Below, in pieces: positions 1 to 6,711 of a stretch of DNA of 10,520 nt (position 1 is its first letter; every line of letters starts with the position of its first letter). Made by a program: the position numbers and the translations under genes. The notes under the pieces are model-generated. The model was not told the DNA's origin, ran no database searches, and worked only from the letters and a program-made list of their open reading frames with translations. This DNA is from Thermoplasmata archaeon (GTDB lineage: Archaea; Thermoplasmatota; Thermoplasmata; Lutacidiplasmatales; UBA184): contig JASHWW010000118.1 of NCBI GenBank assembly GCA_030043855.1, forward strand, positions 1 to 10,520. The letters are read 5' to 3'.

Positions 1-374
1 TTCGCGACCAGCTCGACCAGGTTCCCGTCCGGGTCGCGGACGATCGCCGCCCGGTTCGAACCGGCGTCGTGGGGCGCCTGTACGGTGGGGGCCCCGGCGG
101 CGGTCATCGTCGCGAAGGATTTGTCGACGTCGTCCGTCCAGACCACGAGCACCATCGCGGGGGCTCCGGGCGTCGCATCGACCCCGTGGACGCGCTTGGC
201 GGCCTCGACCGTGCCGAGGCCGAGCGTGAACCCCTGGATCTGGAGTTCGATGTGGGTCGGGGTCCCGGTCTTGGGAGTTCGGAAGGTCTCCCGGAACCCC
301 ATCAGGTCCCGGTAGAATCGGATCCCCGCCTCGATGTCGTTCGTGTAGAGATTGACGAGCGCATCCTCGAACAT
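1..374 (-). CDS. VOC (glyoxalase/bleomycin-resistance fold) protein, 3' end cut by the window
   Basis: Reading the minus strand from an ATG at 374 gives 124 residues without a stop; the gene runs off the left edge. The sequence has VOC-superfamily signatures: an opening strand and helix with the FYRDLMGF motif near residues 20-27, a second half beginning near MVLVVWTDDVD (74-84), and the hallmark DPDGNLVEL at 114-122. The Glu of that last motif (E121) is at the usual metal-ligand position. VOC proteins include glyoxalase I, extradiol dioxygenases and antibiotic-binding proteins; the substrate cannot be told here. Probably cytosolic, with no signal peptide. A TATA-like AGTATCA lies about 27 bases upstream of the ATG, which fits a leaderless message and supports this start. 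It lies downstream of the mechanosensitive channel gene on the same strand, 74 bases away. Confidence 0.85.
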   Translation of the reverse strand, partial: MFEDALVNLYTNDIEAGIRFYRDLMGFRETFRTPKTGTPTHIELQIQGFTLGLGTVEAAKRVHGVDATPGAPAMVLVVWTDDVDKSFATMTAAGAPTVQAPHDAGSNRAAIVRDPDGNLVELVA

Positions 375-397
375 CGCGCCCCGAAGGGAGGGCCGCC

Positions 398-404
398 TGA
401 TACT
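398..404 (-). promoter_or_regulatory. TATA-like element for the leftmost VOC gene
   Basis: On the minus strand this reads AGTATCA, centred about 27 bases before the ATG at 374. The spacing equals that expected between an archaeal TATA box and the start of a leaderless transcript. The element is weak by sequence and is supported mainly by the same spacing at other genes in the window. Confidence 0.35.
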
Positions 405-448
405 CCTTCGCGGGCCCGGTGTTCTCGCCGGACCCGGCGGGCCGCGCT

Positions 449-949
449 TCAGTACTCCCCGGCCAGCCGCTGCGCCGCCGTGAAGTTGATCAACGGCCCG
501 GAGAGGAGGTTCGCGTTGCTCATCATCGCGAGCGCTCCGCCGTCGGTCCGGACGACCACCTCGACCAGACCGATGCTCACCACGGTCCCCTTCACCCCGC
601 TGAACTGGATCGAGTCGCCGATGTGCAGGAATCGCTGGCGGATCAGGATGAACCCGGCCAGAATGTTCTGGAGGGTGGTTTGGAGGGCGAGGGTGACCGC
701 GATCCCGGCCACTGCCGAGACGGTCAGCGCCGACAGGATGCTGAACGTCCCGAGGATCGCCGCGGTCTCCGCGACCACGATCGCGACCCAGACGATCGTG
801 ATCACGACCCGCAGGGTGCGGACGACGAGGGGGGAGCTCCCGCGCCGTTTCGCGAAGTTGCCCGCCCAGCCGCTCAGGAAGATGCCGACCGCGGCGGGCA
901 CGACGATGAAAAGGAGGACGCGGATCGCCAGAACCTCGGTGACCAGCAC
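449..949 (-). CDS. Small mechanosensitive channel, MscS family (minimal form)
   Basis: A 166-residue membrane protein with the core of an MscS channel, which opens under membrane tension and releases solutes during hypo-osmotic shock. Three hydrophobic segments are visible at about 8-27, 44-66 and 70-102. The third is the pore-helix type, rich in Ala/Gly/Val and followed by the LQNILAGFILI segment typical of MscS. The beta domain follows: HIGDSIQF at 109-116, VSIGLVEVVVRTDGG at 124-138 and SNANLLSG at 144-151, which stands where MscS has its PN motif. E. coli MscS has 286 residues; this protein ends right after the beta domain, so the C-terminal alpha/beta cage is absent. The start is a GTG preceded by purine-rich GGGAGGGA, with a TATA-like GTTTTATC further upstream. 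Confidence 0.85.
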   Translation of the reverse strand: MLVTEVLAIRVLLFIVVPAAVGIFLSGWAGNFAKRRGSSPLVVRTLRVVITIVWVAIVVAETAAILGTFSILSALTVSAVAGIAVTLALQTTLQNILAGFILIRQRFLHIGDSIQFSGVKGTVVSIGLVEVVVRTDGGALAMMSNANLLSGPLINFTAAQRLAGEY

Positions 950-984
950 GGGCGTCCCTCCCGGCCGGGGACCATCGCGGTACC

Positions 985-992
985 GATAAAAC
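985..992 (-). promoter_or_regulatory. TATA-like element for the MscS-type gene
   Basis: The minus strand reads GTTTTATC here, inside an otherwise very GC-rich stretch. A transcript starting about 27 bases downstream would begin near 961 and carry a leader of about 12 bases that includes GGGAGGGA before the GTG start at 949. The rest of the 190-base gap 950-1139 shows nothing else I can name. Confidence 0.5.
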
Positions 993-1139
993 CCCGCCCC
1001 CGGGACTTTGCCCGAAGCCCAGCGAGCAGGTCTACTCGGCCCGGGGAATCGGACGTCGGCCGATCCGGTCGCACCGTTCGGAATCTCCGAGGCGGAGCGG
1101 TCCCGGATCGGTCAGCGCCAGTGCGTGCGGTCGGTCGCT

Positions 1140-1589
1140 CTATCCGTCGTGCGGAGACCGGAGGTCCCGCCCCGACTCCAGCAGCGACTTCAGGTTCATC
1201 GCGAAGTAGGTCCACCCCCACTCGGCCCCTCCGTACAGGTCGGTCCACTCCTCGCTCTTCGGGAACCCCTCGTGTTCGACGTGCAGGATGGTGCCGTCGT
1301 CCTTCGGCTCCACGAGGAGTCGGAACACGGTGCCGGCGAGGGAGATCCCGGGCCACGACCAGGCGAAGGCGATCTCCTTTCCCGGTCGAAAGGCCACGAG
1401 CGTGCCCGTATGGGTCGGGCCACCGGTCCAGCCCAGTCGGTACGTTCCTCCCGGTCGGGGGTCGACCTCGGCGACGTCGGCGAGCCAGCGCACGAGCATC
1501 TTCGGATCGCTCACCGCCTGGAACGTCCGCTCGGGGGGGGCGTGGATCCAGTACTGATGGCTCAATGTGCGCGTCTCTTCGTTCGCCAT
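1140..1589 (-). CDS. AHSA1/SRPBCC-domain protein
   Basis: A 149-residue protein with the AHSA1 type of SRPBCC (START-like) fold, which forms a deep hydrophobic ligand pocket. Visible signatures are an opening strand and helix IHAPPERTFQAVSDP (15-29) with a Trp soon after (LVRWLAD, 32-38), the turn DPRPGGTYRL (43-52), and the closing strand/helix pair HVEHEGFP (103-110) and MNLKSLLESGRDLR (131-144). The ligand is unknown. The ATG at 1589 is chosen because GGAGGT sits three bases before it and homology starts there; a longer frame reaching 2045 overlaps the upstream gene in a wrong frame. It begins 32 bases after the stop of a VOC gene, so the two are likely co-transcribed. In many bacteria AHSA1 genes sit beside an ArsR regulator; none is visible here. 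Confidence 0.85.
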   Translation of the reverse strand: MANEETRTLSHQYWIHAPPERTFQAVSDPKMLVRWLADVAEVDPRPGGTYRLGWTGGPTHTGTLVAFRPGKEIAFAWSWPGISLAGTVFRLLVEPKDDGTILHVEHEGFPKSEEWTDLYGGAEWGWTYFAMNLKSLLESGRDLRSPHDG

Positions 1590-1621
1590 GTGACCTCCGA
1601 TCTCGGATCCTGGTGACTCGA

Positions 1622-2029
1622 TCAGTCCTCGGGGTTGATTGTGATCACGTTCCCGTCCGGGTCGGAGATCCGGGCGAACACTCCCCACGGTCGCTTCGTG
1701 ACCGGGAGGTCGAAGACCACGCCCCGGTCGGCGAGCTTCCGGCATTCCGCTGCGAAGTCGCCGCGGAGGTGGAACGTGATGCCCTGATTCCCGGGACTGA
1801 GCTCCTCGCCGATCTCGGGTCCCTCGCAGAGGTGAAGGAGTCCGTTGACCCTCTTGTGACCGACCGTCACCCAGTGCCCGAGGTCCTGAATGACTTCGAA
1901 GCCGAGCTTCGACGTGTACCAGTCGACCGACCGCTTCCGGTCGGCGACGACGATGGTGGTCGCGAAGAAGTAGAGCGGCGGTGAGGCGCTCCGCTTCCGC
2001 GAGGGTGCGCGCTTCGTAGCTCGCGGCAT
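1622..2029 (-). CDS. VOC-superfamily protein
   Basis: A 135-residue VOC-fold protein. After a basic, low-complexity N-terminus (MPRATKRAPSRKRSASPP) come a beta-alpha unit with SVDWYTSKLGFEVIQDLG (34-51), a second unit starting near GITFHLRGD (83-91), and the signature SDPDGNVITI (122-131). The third residue after the Asn, usually a metal-binding Glu in glyoxalase-type members, is Thr130, so this copy may not bind metal in the usual way. Its function is unknown; members of this subgroup often act in small-molecule resistance or as uncharacterised enzymes. It is the first gene of an apparent two-gene unit with the AHSA1 protein downstream. No clear TATA box precedes the ATG; the large palindrome at 2068-2099 lies 39-70 bases upstream and could control this gene or the divergent one. 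Confidence 0.85.
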   Translation of the reverse strand: MPRATKRAPSRKRSASPPLYFFATTIVVADRKRSVDWYTSKLGFEVIQDLGHWVTVGHKRVNGLLHLCEGPEIGEELSPGNQGITFHLRGDFAAECRKLADRGVVFDLPVTKRPWGVFARISDPDGNVITINPED

Positions 2030-2067
2030 CGGTCGGGGACCCCAAGGGGGCGCGGCTCTTCAGGATT

Positions 2068-2099
2068 GAGTGAGGTGCAACGTGAGTTGCACCTCGCTC
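2068..2099. promoter_or_regulatory. Long inverted repeat in a divergent intergenic region
   Basis: The left arm GAGGTGCAAC (2072-2081) and right arm GTTGCACCTC (2086-2095) are perfect reverse complements separated by GTGA. Outside them three more pairs form (2068-2070 with 2097-2099) across one T/G position. As plus-strand RNA this would be a 14-bp stem with one U-G pair and a GUGA loop of the GNRA type. As DNA it is a 32-bp operator-like palindrome between a divergent VOC gene (start 2029) and surface-protein gene (start 2200). A shorter GGCGGG/CCCGCC inverted repeat follows at 2134-2147. The regulator or RNA role is not known; the pattern itself is certain. Confidence 0.75.
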
Positions 2100-2170
2100 G
2101 GGGCGGCGAGAATACGCCTCTTCGGAGCGGCCCGGCGGGCTCCCGCCCGTTGGAATATCTTCGCCCCGGG

Positions 2171-2177
2171 TTTATGG
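2171..2177 (+). promoter_or_regulatory. TATA-like element for the lectin-like surface protein
   Basis: TTTATGG in a GC-rich setting, centred about 27 bases before the ATG at 2200, as expected for a leaderless archaeal transcript. Another AT-rich patch, AATATC at 2154-2159, is less well placed. Confidence 0.55.
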
Positions 2178-2199
2178 CGGGCCCCTCAATCTCACGGCC

Positions 2200-4380
2200 A
2201 TGGAAAACGCCGCGAGTCGCGAACTCGACAGTCGGACCCGACCGACGCGCCGGCGCGCGCGGACCGAGCGTCCGATCTCCTCGATCCGCGTCGGGGCGGT
2301 CCTCCTTATCGCCGTGGCCCTGACGATCCTGACCGGCGCCGGAAGCGGCTCCGCACGGGCCGCGACCACGAACCTCGATCGCTCGGGGGCCGGAAGCGCG
2401 ACCAACCTCACGACGGTCGTGGACCTGAACGGCGGGCAGAACTACCTCGCCCTGGGCTTGAGCTACGACGGATTCTACAACGTCACCAACACCTCCTTCC
2501 CCGACCTCCTCAACGGCACCGCCGCCGGCCAGCTCGGCTTCCCGAACCGCTCCGTCCTCGAGCTCGCGCCCCAGCTGAACTACATGTACGGCCACGACAG
2601 CGGCCTCGTGATGTTCGACGGCGGGAACTCCACGCAGTGGGAGATCAGCGCCGACGCCGTGACCTCCGCCGAATTCAACGGCGACGGCGTCTCCTTCTAC
2701 TTCATGCTCACGCCGGTCTCGACCGTGAGCTGGAGTCCGGACGCCTACGTCGCGACGGTCGCTCCGGGGGGGAGCGGCATCGCCCCGTGTTCGGGCGACC
2801 TGATCTTCCCGTTCTCCACGACGCCGTATGTCGTCGTCCAGTGGGAGCCCGCCTACGTTTCGGCGTACTGCGCGATCGGCTACGACGGCGAATTCAACGT
2901 CTTCGAGGTGGCCCCCGGGCCGGGCGGGGTGGTCAACGCATCCTCCATCACCACCGTGGGACCGATCGGGAACAACACCACGTTCGCGCCGGGCGTACAC
3001 GACGTCTTCAACGTGACGGCGTCCTTCAACGCGACCAGCGACGAACTTCGGGAGGTCGTCGCCGACGCGTCCGTGTCGACGGTCATGGCGAGCGTCGCGC
3101 TCAATCTCACGACGCTCGGGGACGCTCCGCTGTCGGCCCCGGCCTCGACGCACCTGGCGGTGGCCGAGAGCTCGAGCGAGCGGACCGGTTGGGGCCTGAC
3201 GTACGTCGGCGACGCGAGCTCGCCCCTGCCCGTGAACACGACCTTGCCGCCCCCGGGGCCGACGCCGGTCTTCACCGCGAACTACACGACCGTCGTGAAC
3301 CTGAACGGGGGGCAGAACTACCTGGCCCCGGGACTGAGCTACAACGGCTTCTACAACCTCACCAACCTCTCCTTCCCCGTCCTTCTCACCGCGAACGCCG
3401 CGAGCCAGCTCGGGTTCGCCAACCGCTCCGTTCTCGAGCTCGCGCCCCAACTCAACTACACGTACGGCCACGACACCGGCCTCGTGATGTTCGACGGCGG
3501 GAGCTCCGCGCAGTGGGAGCTCAGCGCGGATGCCGTCACGTCCAACGAGTTCAACGGGGACGGCGTCGCGTTCTACTTCATGCTCACGCCCGTCTCGACG
3601 CTCAGTTGGAACCAGGACGTGTACGTCGCCAACGTCTCGGCCTACGCGGGACTCGACCAGTGCTCGGGCGACGTGATCTTCCCGTACTCGACCACCCCCT
3701 ACTTCGTGGTCCAGTGGGAGCCCGCGTACCAGGCCGGGTATTGCGGGCAGGGCTCGAGCGGGGAGTTCAACGTCTTCTCCGTCAACCCACCCCCCAGCGG
3801 CGTCGTGAGCTCGGGATCGATCGTCGGAGTGGTCGGACCGATCGGAAACGAGAGCAGTGGCGTGCCGGGCCCCCACGACGTGTTCAACGTCACGGTCGGG
3901 TACCGGGTGGCCGGCAACGAGATGGAGGCGCGGGTCGTGGACACCAACACGTCGACCATCCTGTCCTACGCCGCGCTCGACCTGGCGGAGGCGAACTATC
4001 TTCCACCGGACCAAGCGGCGATCCCGGCGCACCTCGCGGTCGCCGGGGGCGCATCGGACCGCACCGGATGGGGAATCACGTTTGCCGGGTACAGCACGTG
4101 GACCGAGACGAACGGCACGACTCCGCCCGGCACCCCGCCGGATTGCTTCCTCTCCCCCACCGTGCCCACGGTGACCTCCCCGACACCGCTCGGATCGGGA
4201 ACGGCCGCCCGAACCTCCCCGCTCGTTGCGGTGGCCGCTGCGGTGTCCGCGGGGCTCGCCGTGTCCGCCCTGGCCGTGGTCGCCGTTCGCCGTCGTCGGT
4301 TGCGCCGCGAGGGAGAAGAGCTGGTCGCGGGGATGAGCCGACTCATCTCGGAAGGAGACTCTCCGCGTCGGCCGCCATGA
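2200..4380 (+). CDS. Cell-surface protein with two tandem lectin-like (ConA-like) domains and a C-terminal anchor
   Basis: A 726-residue protein. It has an Arg-rich N-terminus, a hydrophobic signal/anchor at about 31-47 and an Ala-rich exit (SARAATT). Two homologous domains (71-337 and 363-630) follow, then a Thr/Pro linker, one membrane helix (about 674-695) and a basic cytoplasmic tail starting RRRRLRREGEE. Each repeat contains GDGVxFYFML (161-170, 453-462), VVQWEPAY (212-219, 503-510), EFNVF and a closing RTGWG strand. The order and shape resemble L-type lectins (GDGxAFxL, VAVEFDT-like strand, final GWxx strand), so a carbohydrate-binding beta-sandwich is a reasonable guess, not proven. 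Each repeat has two Cys 27 residues apart (197/224, 488/515), likely disulfides. Many N-X-S/T sequons suggest heavy N-glycosylation. The stop overlaps the next start as ATGA. Confidence 0.8.
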   Translation: MENAASRELDSRTRPTRRRARTERPISSIRVGAVLLIAVALTILTGAGSGSARAATTNLDRSGAGSATNLTTVVDLNGGQNYLALGLSYDGFYNVTNTSFPDLLNGTAAGQLGFPNRSVLELAPQLNYMYGHDSGLVMFDGGNSTQWEISADAVTSAEFNGDGVSFYFMLTPVSTVSWSPDAYVATVAPGGSGIAPCSGDLIFPFSTTPYVVVQWEPAYVSAYCAIGYDGEFNVFEVAPGPGGVVNASSITTVGPIGNNTTFAPGVHDVFNVTASFNATSDELREVVADASVSTVMASVALNLTTLGDAPLSAPASTHLAVAESSSERTGWGLTYVGDASSPLPVNTTLPPPGPTPVFTANYTTVVNLNGGQNYLAPGLSYNGFYNLTNLSFPVLLTANAASQLGFANRSVLELAPQLNYTYGHDTGLVMFDGGSSAQWELSADAVTSNEFNGDGVAFYFMLTPVSTLSWNQDVYVANVSAYAGLDQCSGDVIFPYSTTPYFVVQWEPAYQAGYCGQGSSGEFNVFSVNPPPSGVVSSGSIVGVVGPIGNESSGVPGPHDVFNVTVGYRVAGNEMEARVVDTNTSTILSYAALDLAEANYLPPDQAAIPAHLAVAGGASDRTGWGITFAGYSTWTETNGTTPPGTPPDCFLSPTVPTVTSPTPLGSGTAARTSPLVAVAAAVSAGLAVSALAVVAVRRRRLRREGEELVAGMSRLISEGDSPRRPP
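2410..3210 (+). repeat. First copy of the lectin-like domain duplication
   Basis: Codes for residues 71-337 of the surface protein. It matches the second copy about 876 bases downstream, with long stretches of near-identical protein (for example FNGDGV, YFMLTPVST, VVQWEPAY) and clear similarity at the DNA level. It is an internal gene duplication with only one residue of length difference up to the first conserved Cys. Confidence 0.85.
3286..4089 (+). repeat. Second copy of the lectin-like domain duplication
   Basis: Codes for residues 363-630 and aligns with the first copy over its whole length. It differs mainly in the loop before the first Cys (AYAGLDQCSG) and in the segment after EFNVF. 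The Cys pair, the sequon-rich start and the closing RTGWG strand are conserved. Confidence 0.85.
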
Positions 4381-4814
4381 ATTCGGGCGACGACCCGACT
4401 CCGCTCCGACCCCCGTGGGCCGCCACCATCGCGGCCTACCGCCCGGAACGGTCCCCCGGCGCGACGTCCCTCGCGGTCGGCGCAGTCTCGGCGTCGACGC
4501 TCGACCCCCAGACACAGCAGGTCCGTCTCGCCCTCCGCGTGGTGATCCATCTCCATCGGCTGGGACCGCTCCTCCCCGACGACACCGCACGACCCGAATC
4601 GACCCAGCGAGGGATGGCGCGGAGCCTGGGCGTCACCCAGGGCGCCGTCTCCAAGGTCCTGGCCCGGCTGGCCGCGGTCGACGTGGTCGGGCACGCGCGC
4701 CATCACGTCCGGGGAGAGTCCCGGCGCATGCAAGCGTACTTCCTCACCGCCCGGGGCGCCTACCTCGCGAGCCAGGGCGTGCAGCGGTTCCCGAACCCGA
4801 ACGTCCTCGCGTGA
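4377..4814 (+). CDS. Winged helix-turn-helix transcriptional regulator, coupled to the surface protein
   Basis: A 145-residue, probably cytosolic DNA-binding protein. The helix-turn-helix lies at about 75-98 (MARSLGVTQGAVSKVLARL). A wing follows: VVGHARHHVRGESRRMQAYFLTARG (103-127) with a His/Arg-rich hairpin and the YFLTxxG close seen in many archaeal MarR-like winged-helix proteins, including regulators of Thermoplasmata and methanogens. The N-terminal 45 residues are Pro/Ala-rich and match nothing I know. The ATG is part of ATGA, overlapping the stop of the surface-protein gene by one codon frame shift, so translation is probably coupled. The target is unknown; control of its own operon or of surface genes is inference. 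The stop at 4812-4814 is followed within four bases by a hairpin before the convergent M28 gene. Confidence 0.8.
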   Translation: MNSGDDPTPLRPPWAATIAAYRPERSPGATSLAVGAVSASTLDPQTQQVRLALRVVIHLHRLGPLLPDDTARPESTQRGMARSLGVTQGAVSKVLARLAAVDVVGHARHHVRGESRRMQAYFLTARGAYLASQGVQRFPNPNVLA

Positions 4815-4817
4815 GAC

Positions 4818-4841
4818 GGGCGGCTCGGCGTGAGCCCGCCC
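4818..4841. terminator. Hairpin between convergent genes, possible bidirectional terminator
   Basis: GGGCGGCTC (4818-4826) pairs with GAGCCCGCCC (4832-4841), leaving one bulged C and a five-base loop. It fills most of the 39-base gap between the stops of the winged-helix gene and the M28 peptidase gene. There is no T-tract, which archaeal termination usually needs, so the terminator role is tentative. Confidence 0.35.
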
Positions 4842-4853
4842 CGAGCTGACGGA

Positions 4854-6389
4854 CTACTTCGCGAACTTCCGGAAAAAGCTGTCCGCGTTCCACGCGGGTC
4901 GCGTGGGGGCGTTGGCGACCCGGGTCAGGATGCGACCGAGGAGATCCGTGAACTGCGCCGCGGCCACCAAGTCGACCGGCTGGTCGAGGTCGTCGGCCGG
5001 CGAGTGGTACCGATTGTGGAGGAAGTGGTTCACGTTCTCCTCCTCGGGGGACCCCGGTTGGTAGCCGACCGAGAGCATCAACGAGGGAACGCCCGCCTTC
5101 ACGAAGTTGTACTGATCGCTCCGGATGAAGAGCACCCGATCCGGAACCGGATCCGCGTGAACCCCCAGCCCGGCTTGAGCGCCGAGCGCGCGGGCGTCGG
5201 CGCCGAGCGTCGACTCGTCCAATCCCTGGACCTCGAGATATTTCATCGGATGCAGGGGCATGAACATGTCCATGTTCAGGTCGGCCACGACCCGGCCGGT
5301 CACGCTCGGGTGCTTCGCGAAGTACGCGGAGCCGAGGAGCCCCTTCTCCTCGCCCGTGACCGCGAGGAACACGAGCGATCGCTTCGGCCGCTCGCCCGAT
5401 TCGTGCATGCGCCGGGCGATCTCGATCAAGGTCGCGACGCCCGACGCGTTGTCCATCGCTCCGCTGTAGATCCGGTCCCCGTTGATCGGCTCCCCGACGC
5501 CCAGGTGGTCCAGGTGGGCGCTTCCGACGACGTACTCCTGGCGGAGCGCCGGATCGTGGCCCGGCAGGACTCCGACTACGTTCGAGCAATGCGCGGTGGA
5601 GCGGCGAACGGCGGCGTGGGCCCGGATCCGGCGCGCGAGCGGGAACCGGGGAAGATGTCCCGGACCGCCCAGGCGTCCCAGGATCTCCGCGGCGGTGTGT
5701 CCACTACCGGCCAACAGGAGGTCGAGCCGGGCCGGGTTGAAGGAGATCGCGAGGGGCATGGGACGCGGCTCCTCGGGACCGTATTCGGCGAGCTCCATGC
5801 GGGGCATCAGCAGCCCCGTCGCCACCCGCGGCCATGGGAGGTCCGGCACCTTCGGGTCGGACATCACGACGCTGCCGACCGCCCCGGCCTTGCGCAGGTT
5901 GCGGTATCGCTCCGAGAAGGACTGGTAGTGGGCCTTGATCGGTCCCGGGATGTCGGAGGGACCCCCGATGAACATCACCGCCAGCTTGCCCTTCAGGTCC
6001 AGGCCGGCCAGATCGCTGTACCCGTATTCGGGGACCTCGAGACAGTAGCCGACGAAGACCACCTCGGCGTCGAGATCGGGCACCGTCTCCGAGGTGACGG
6101 CGATCTGGGCGTCCTCGCGGAGCCGCAGGGGCTCGACCCCGGCCGGCCCGACCAGGGCGAGCGAGCTCGCGGCTTCGTCCAGCTGGGAGACCTGGAACTC
6201 GACGGATTGGAGGTACCCCGACCCTCCGGCGGGTTCGAGCCCGGCGGCTTGGAACTGACGCGCGACGTATTCGGCGGCCCGTTGGAATCCCGCCGTTCCG
6301 GTGCCACGGCCCTCCATCGAGTCGTCGGCGAGGACTTGGACGTGGGACCACCAACTTCGGCCGAGCGCTGTCCAGTCCGGATCGCTCAT
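4854..6389 (-). CDS. M28-family zinc metallopeptidase (aminopeptidase type) with an inserted PA-like region
   Basis: A 511-residue di-zinc peptidase of family M28, which typically removes N-terminal residues from peptides. The ligand and catalytic set is complete: H292 and D294 in AHLDHLG, the bridging D313 in GAMDNASG, catalytic E347 and ligand E348 in TGEEKG, D374 in LNMDM and H462 in RYHSPADDLD. Residues 1-50 are a helical M28 N-terminus (DSMEGRGTGTAGFQRAAEY), and about 105-210, with KGKLAVMFIGG and KAGAVGSVVMSDP, resembles the protease-associated (PA) insert common in the family. No signal peptide is visible although many relatives are exported, so it is either cytosolic or exported by another route. 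The ATG at 6389 lacks an obvious Shine-Dalgarno; a TATA-like GCAGATATGA lies about 56 bases upstream. It is convergent with the winged-helix gene and divergent from the beta-propeller gene. Confidence 0.93.
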   Translation of the reverse strand: MSDPDWTALGRSWWSHVQVLADDSMEGRGTGTAGFQRAAEYVARQFQAAGLEPAGGSGYLQSVEFQVSQLDEAASSLALVGPAGVEPLRLREDAQIAVTSETVPDLDAEVVFVGYCLEVPEYGYSDLAGLDLKGKLAVMFIGGPSDIPGPIKAHYQSFSERYRNLRKAGAVGSVVMSDPKVPDLPWPRVATGLLMPRMELAEYGPEEPRPMPLAISFNPARLDLLLAGSGHTAAEILGRLGGPGHLPRFPLARRIRAHAAVRRSTAHCSNVVGVLPGHDPALRQEYVVGSAHLDHLGVGEPINGDRIYSGAMDNASGVATLIEIARRMHESGERPKRSLVFLAVTGEEKGLLGSAYFAKHPSVTGRVVADLNMDMFMPLHPMKYLEVQGLDESTLGADARALGAQAGLGVHADPVPDRVLFIRSDQYNFVKAGVPSLMLSVGYQPGSPEEENVNHFLHNRYHSPADDLDQPVDLVAAAQFTDLLGRILTRVANAPTRPAWNADSFFRKFAK

Positions 6390-6522
6390 CGTTCTCTCGG
6401 CGCAAAAGTCTGCGACACGTCGCGAAGAGCGACGCCCCCCTCATATCTGCACCGGTCCGGTGCGGGGACGGCGCCCGGTCCGTCGTCCCCCGGACCCGAA
6501 CGACGTCGTTGTGCGTCTCGGC

Positions 6523-6548
6523 CCGGTGGCCGCCGCATCGGCCACCGG
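6523..6548. repeat. Perfect 10-bp inverted repeat in the divergent gap
   Basis: CCGGTGGCCG (6523-6532) and CGGCCACCGG (6539-6548) are exact reverse complements around a six-base loop (CCGCAT). It lies 134 bases upstream of the M28 start and 195 bases upstream of the propeller start. It may be an operator or an RNA hairpin; no function is known. Confidence 0.7.
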
Positions 6549-6703
6549 TGATTTCGATCCGAGCGCTCCCACGAGCGCGTCGCCCCGGCGCATCGAGGCC
6601 GTTCCCAATTCTCCGGGTGGTCCCGAGGCTCTCGGCTCGCGGTCATGGCGGGTCCCGCGGTTCTCCGTATCTCGCGGGCCGGGGGTGTCGGCCTGTCGGC
6701 AGC

Positions 6704-6711
6704 TTCTTATC
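6704..6711 (+). promoter_or_regulatory. TATA-like element for the beta-propeller surface protein
   Basis: TTCTTATC, the same core as the element before the peroxiredoxin gene. A transcript starting about 27 bases downstream would begin near 6736, seven bases before the GTG chosen as the start. Confidence 0.5.

Noticed and set aside
50..65. GGTTCGAACC, similar to a tRNA T-loop core or attachment site
   Set aside because: It lies within the VOC coding frame and no tRNA arms can be formed around it.
419..1984. 521-codon plus-strand frame across the left-hand cluster
   Set aside because: It spans the MscS, AHSA1 and VOC genes and their gaps, with a Arg/Asp-rich low-complexity translation.
1590..2045. 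Longer start for the AHSA1 gene, up to 2045
   Set aside because: The extension runs out of frame through the VOC gene, and GGAGGT directly before 1589 marks the start.
2070..4376. Upstream extension of the winged-helix frame through the surface-protein gene
   Set aside because: The added part is an Arg/Pro-rich shadow of the surface-protein gene. The ATGA overlap at 4377 gives a sensible start.
1867..4590. Very long minus-strand open frame (907 codons) opposite the surface protein
   Set aside because: Its translation is Arg/Gly/Asp/Val-rich without any domain, and the opposite strand holds a well-formed signal-domain-anchor protein. Open antisense frames are common in GC-rich coding DNA.
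4830..6551. 573-codon plus-strand frame opposite the M28 peptidase
   Set aside because: The minus strand has the full M28 motif set; this frame is a compositional shadow.
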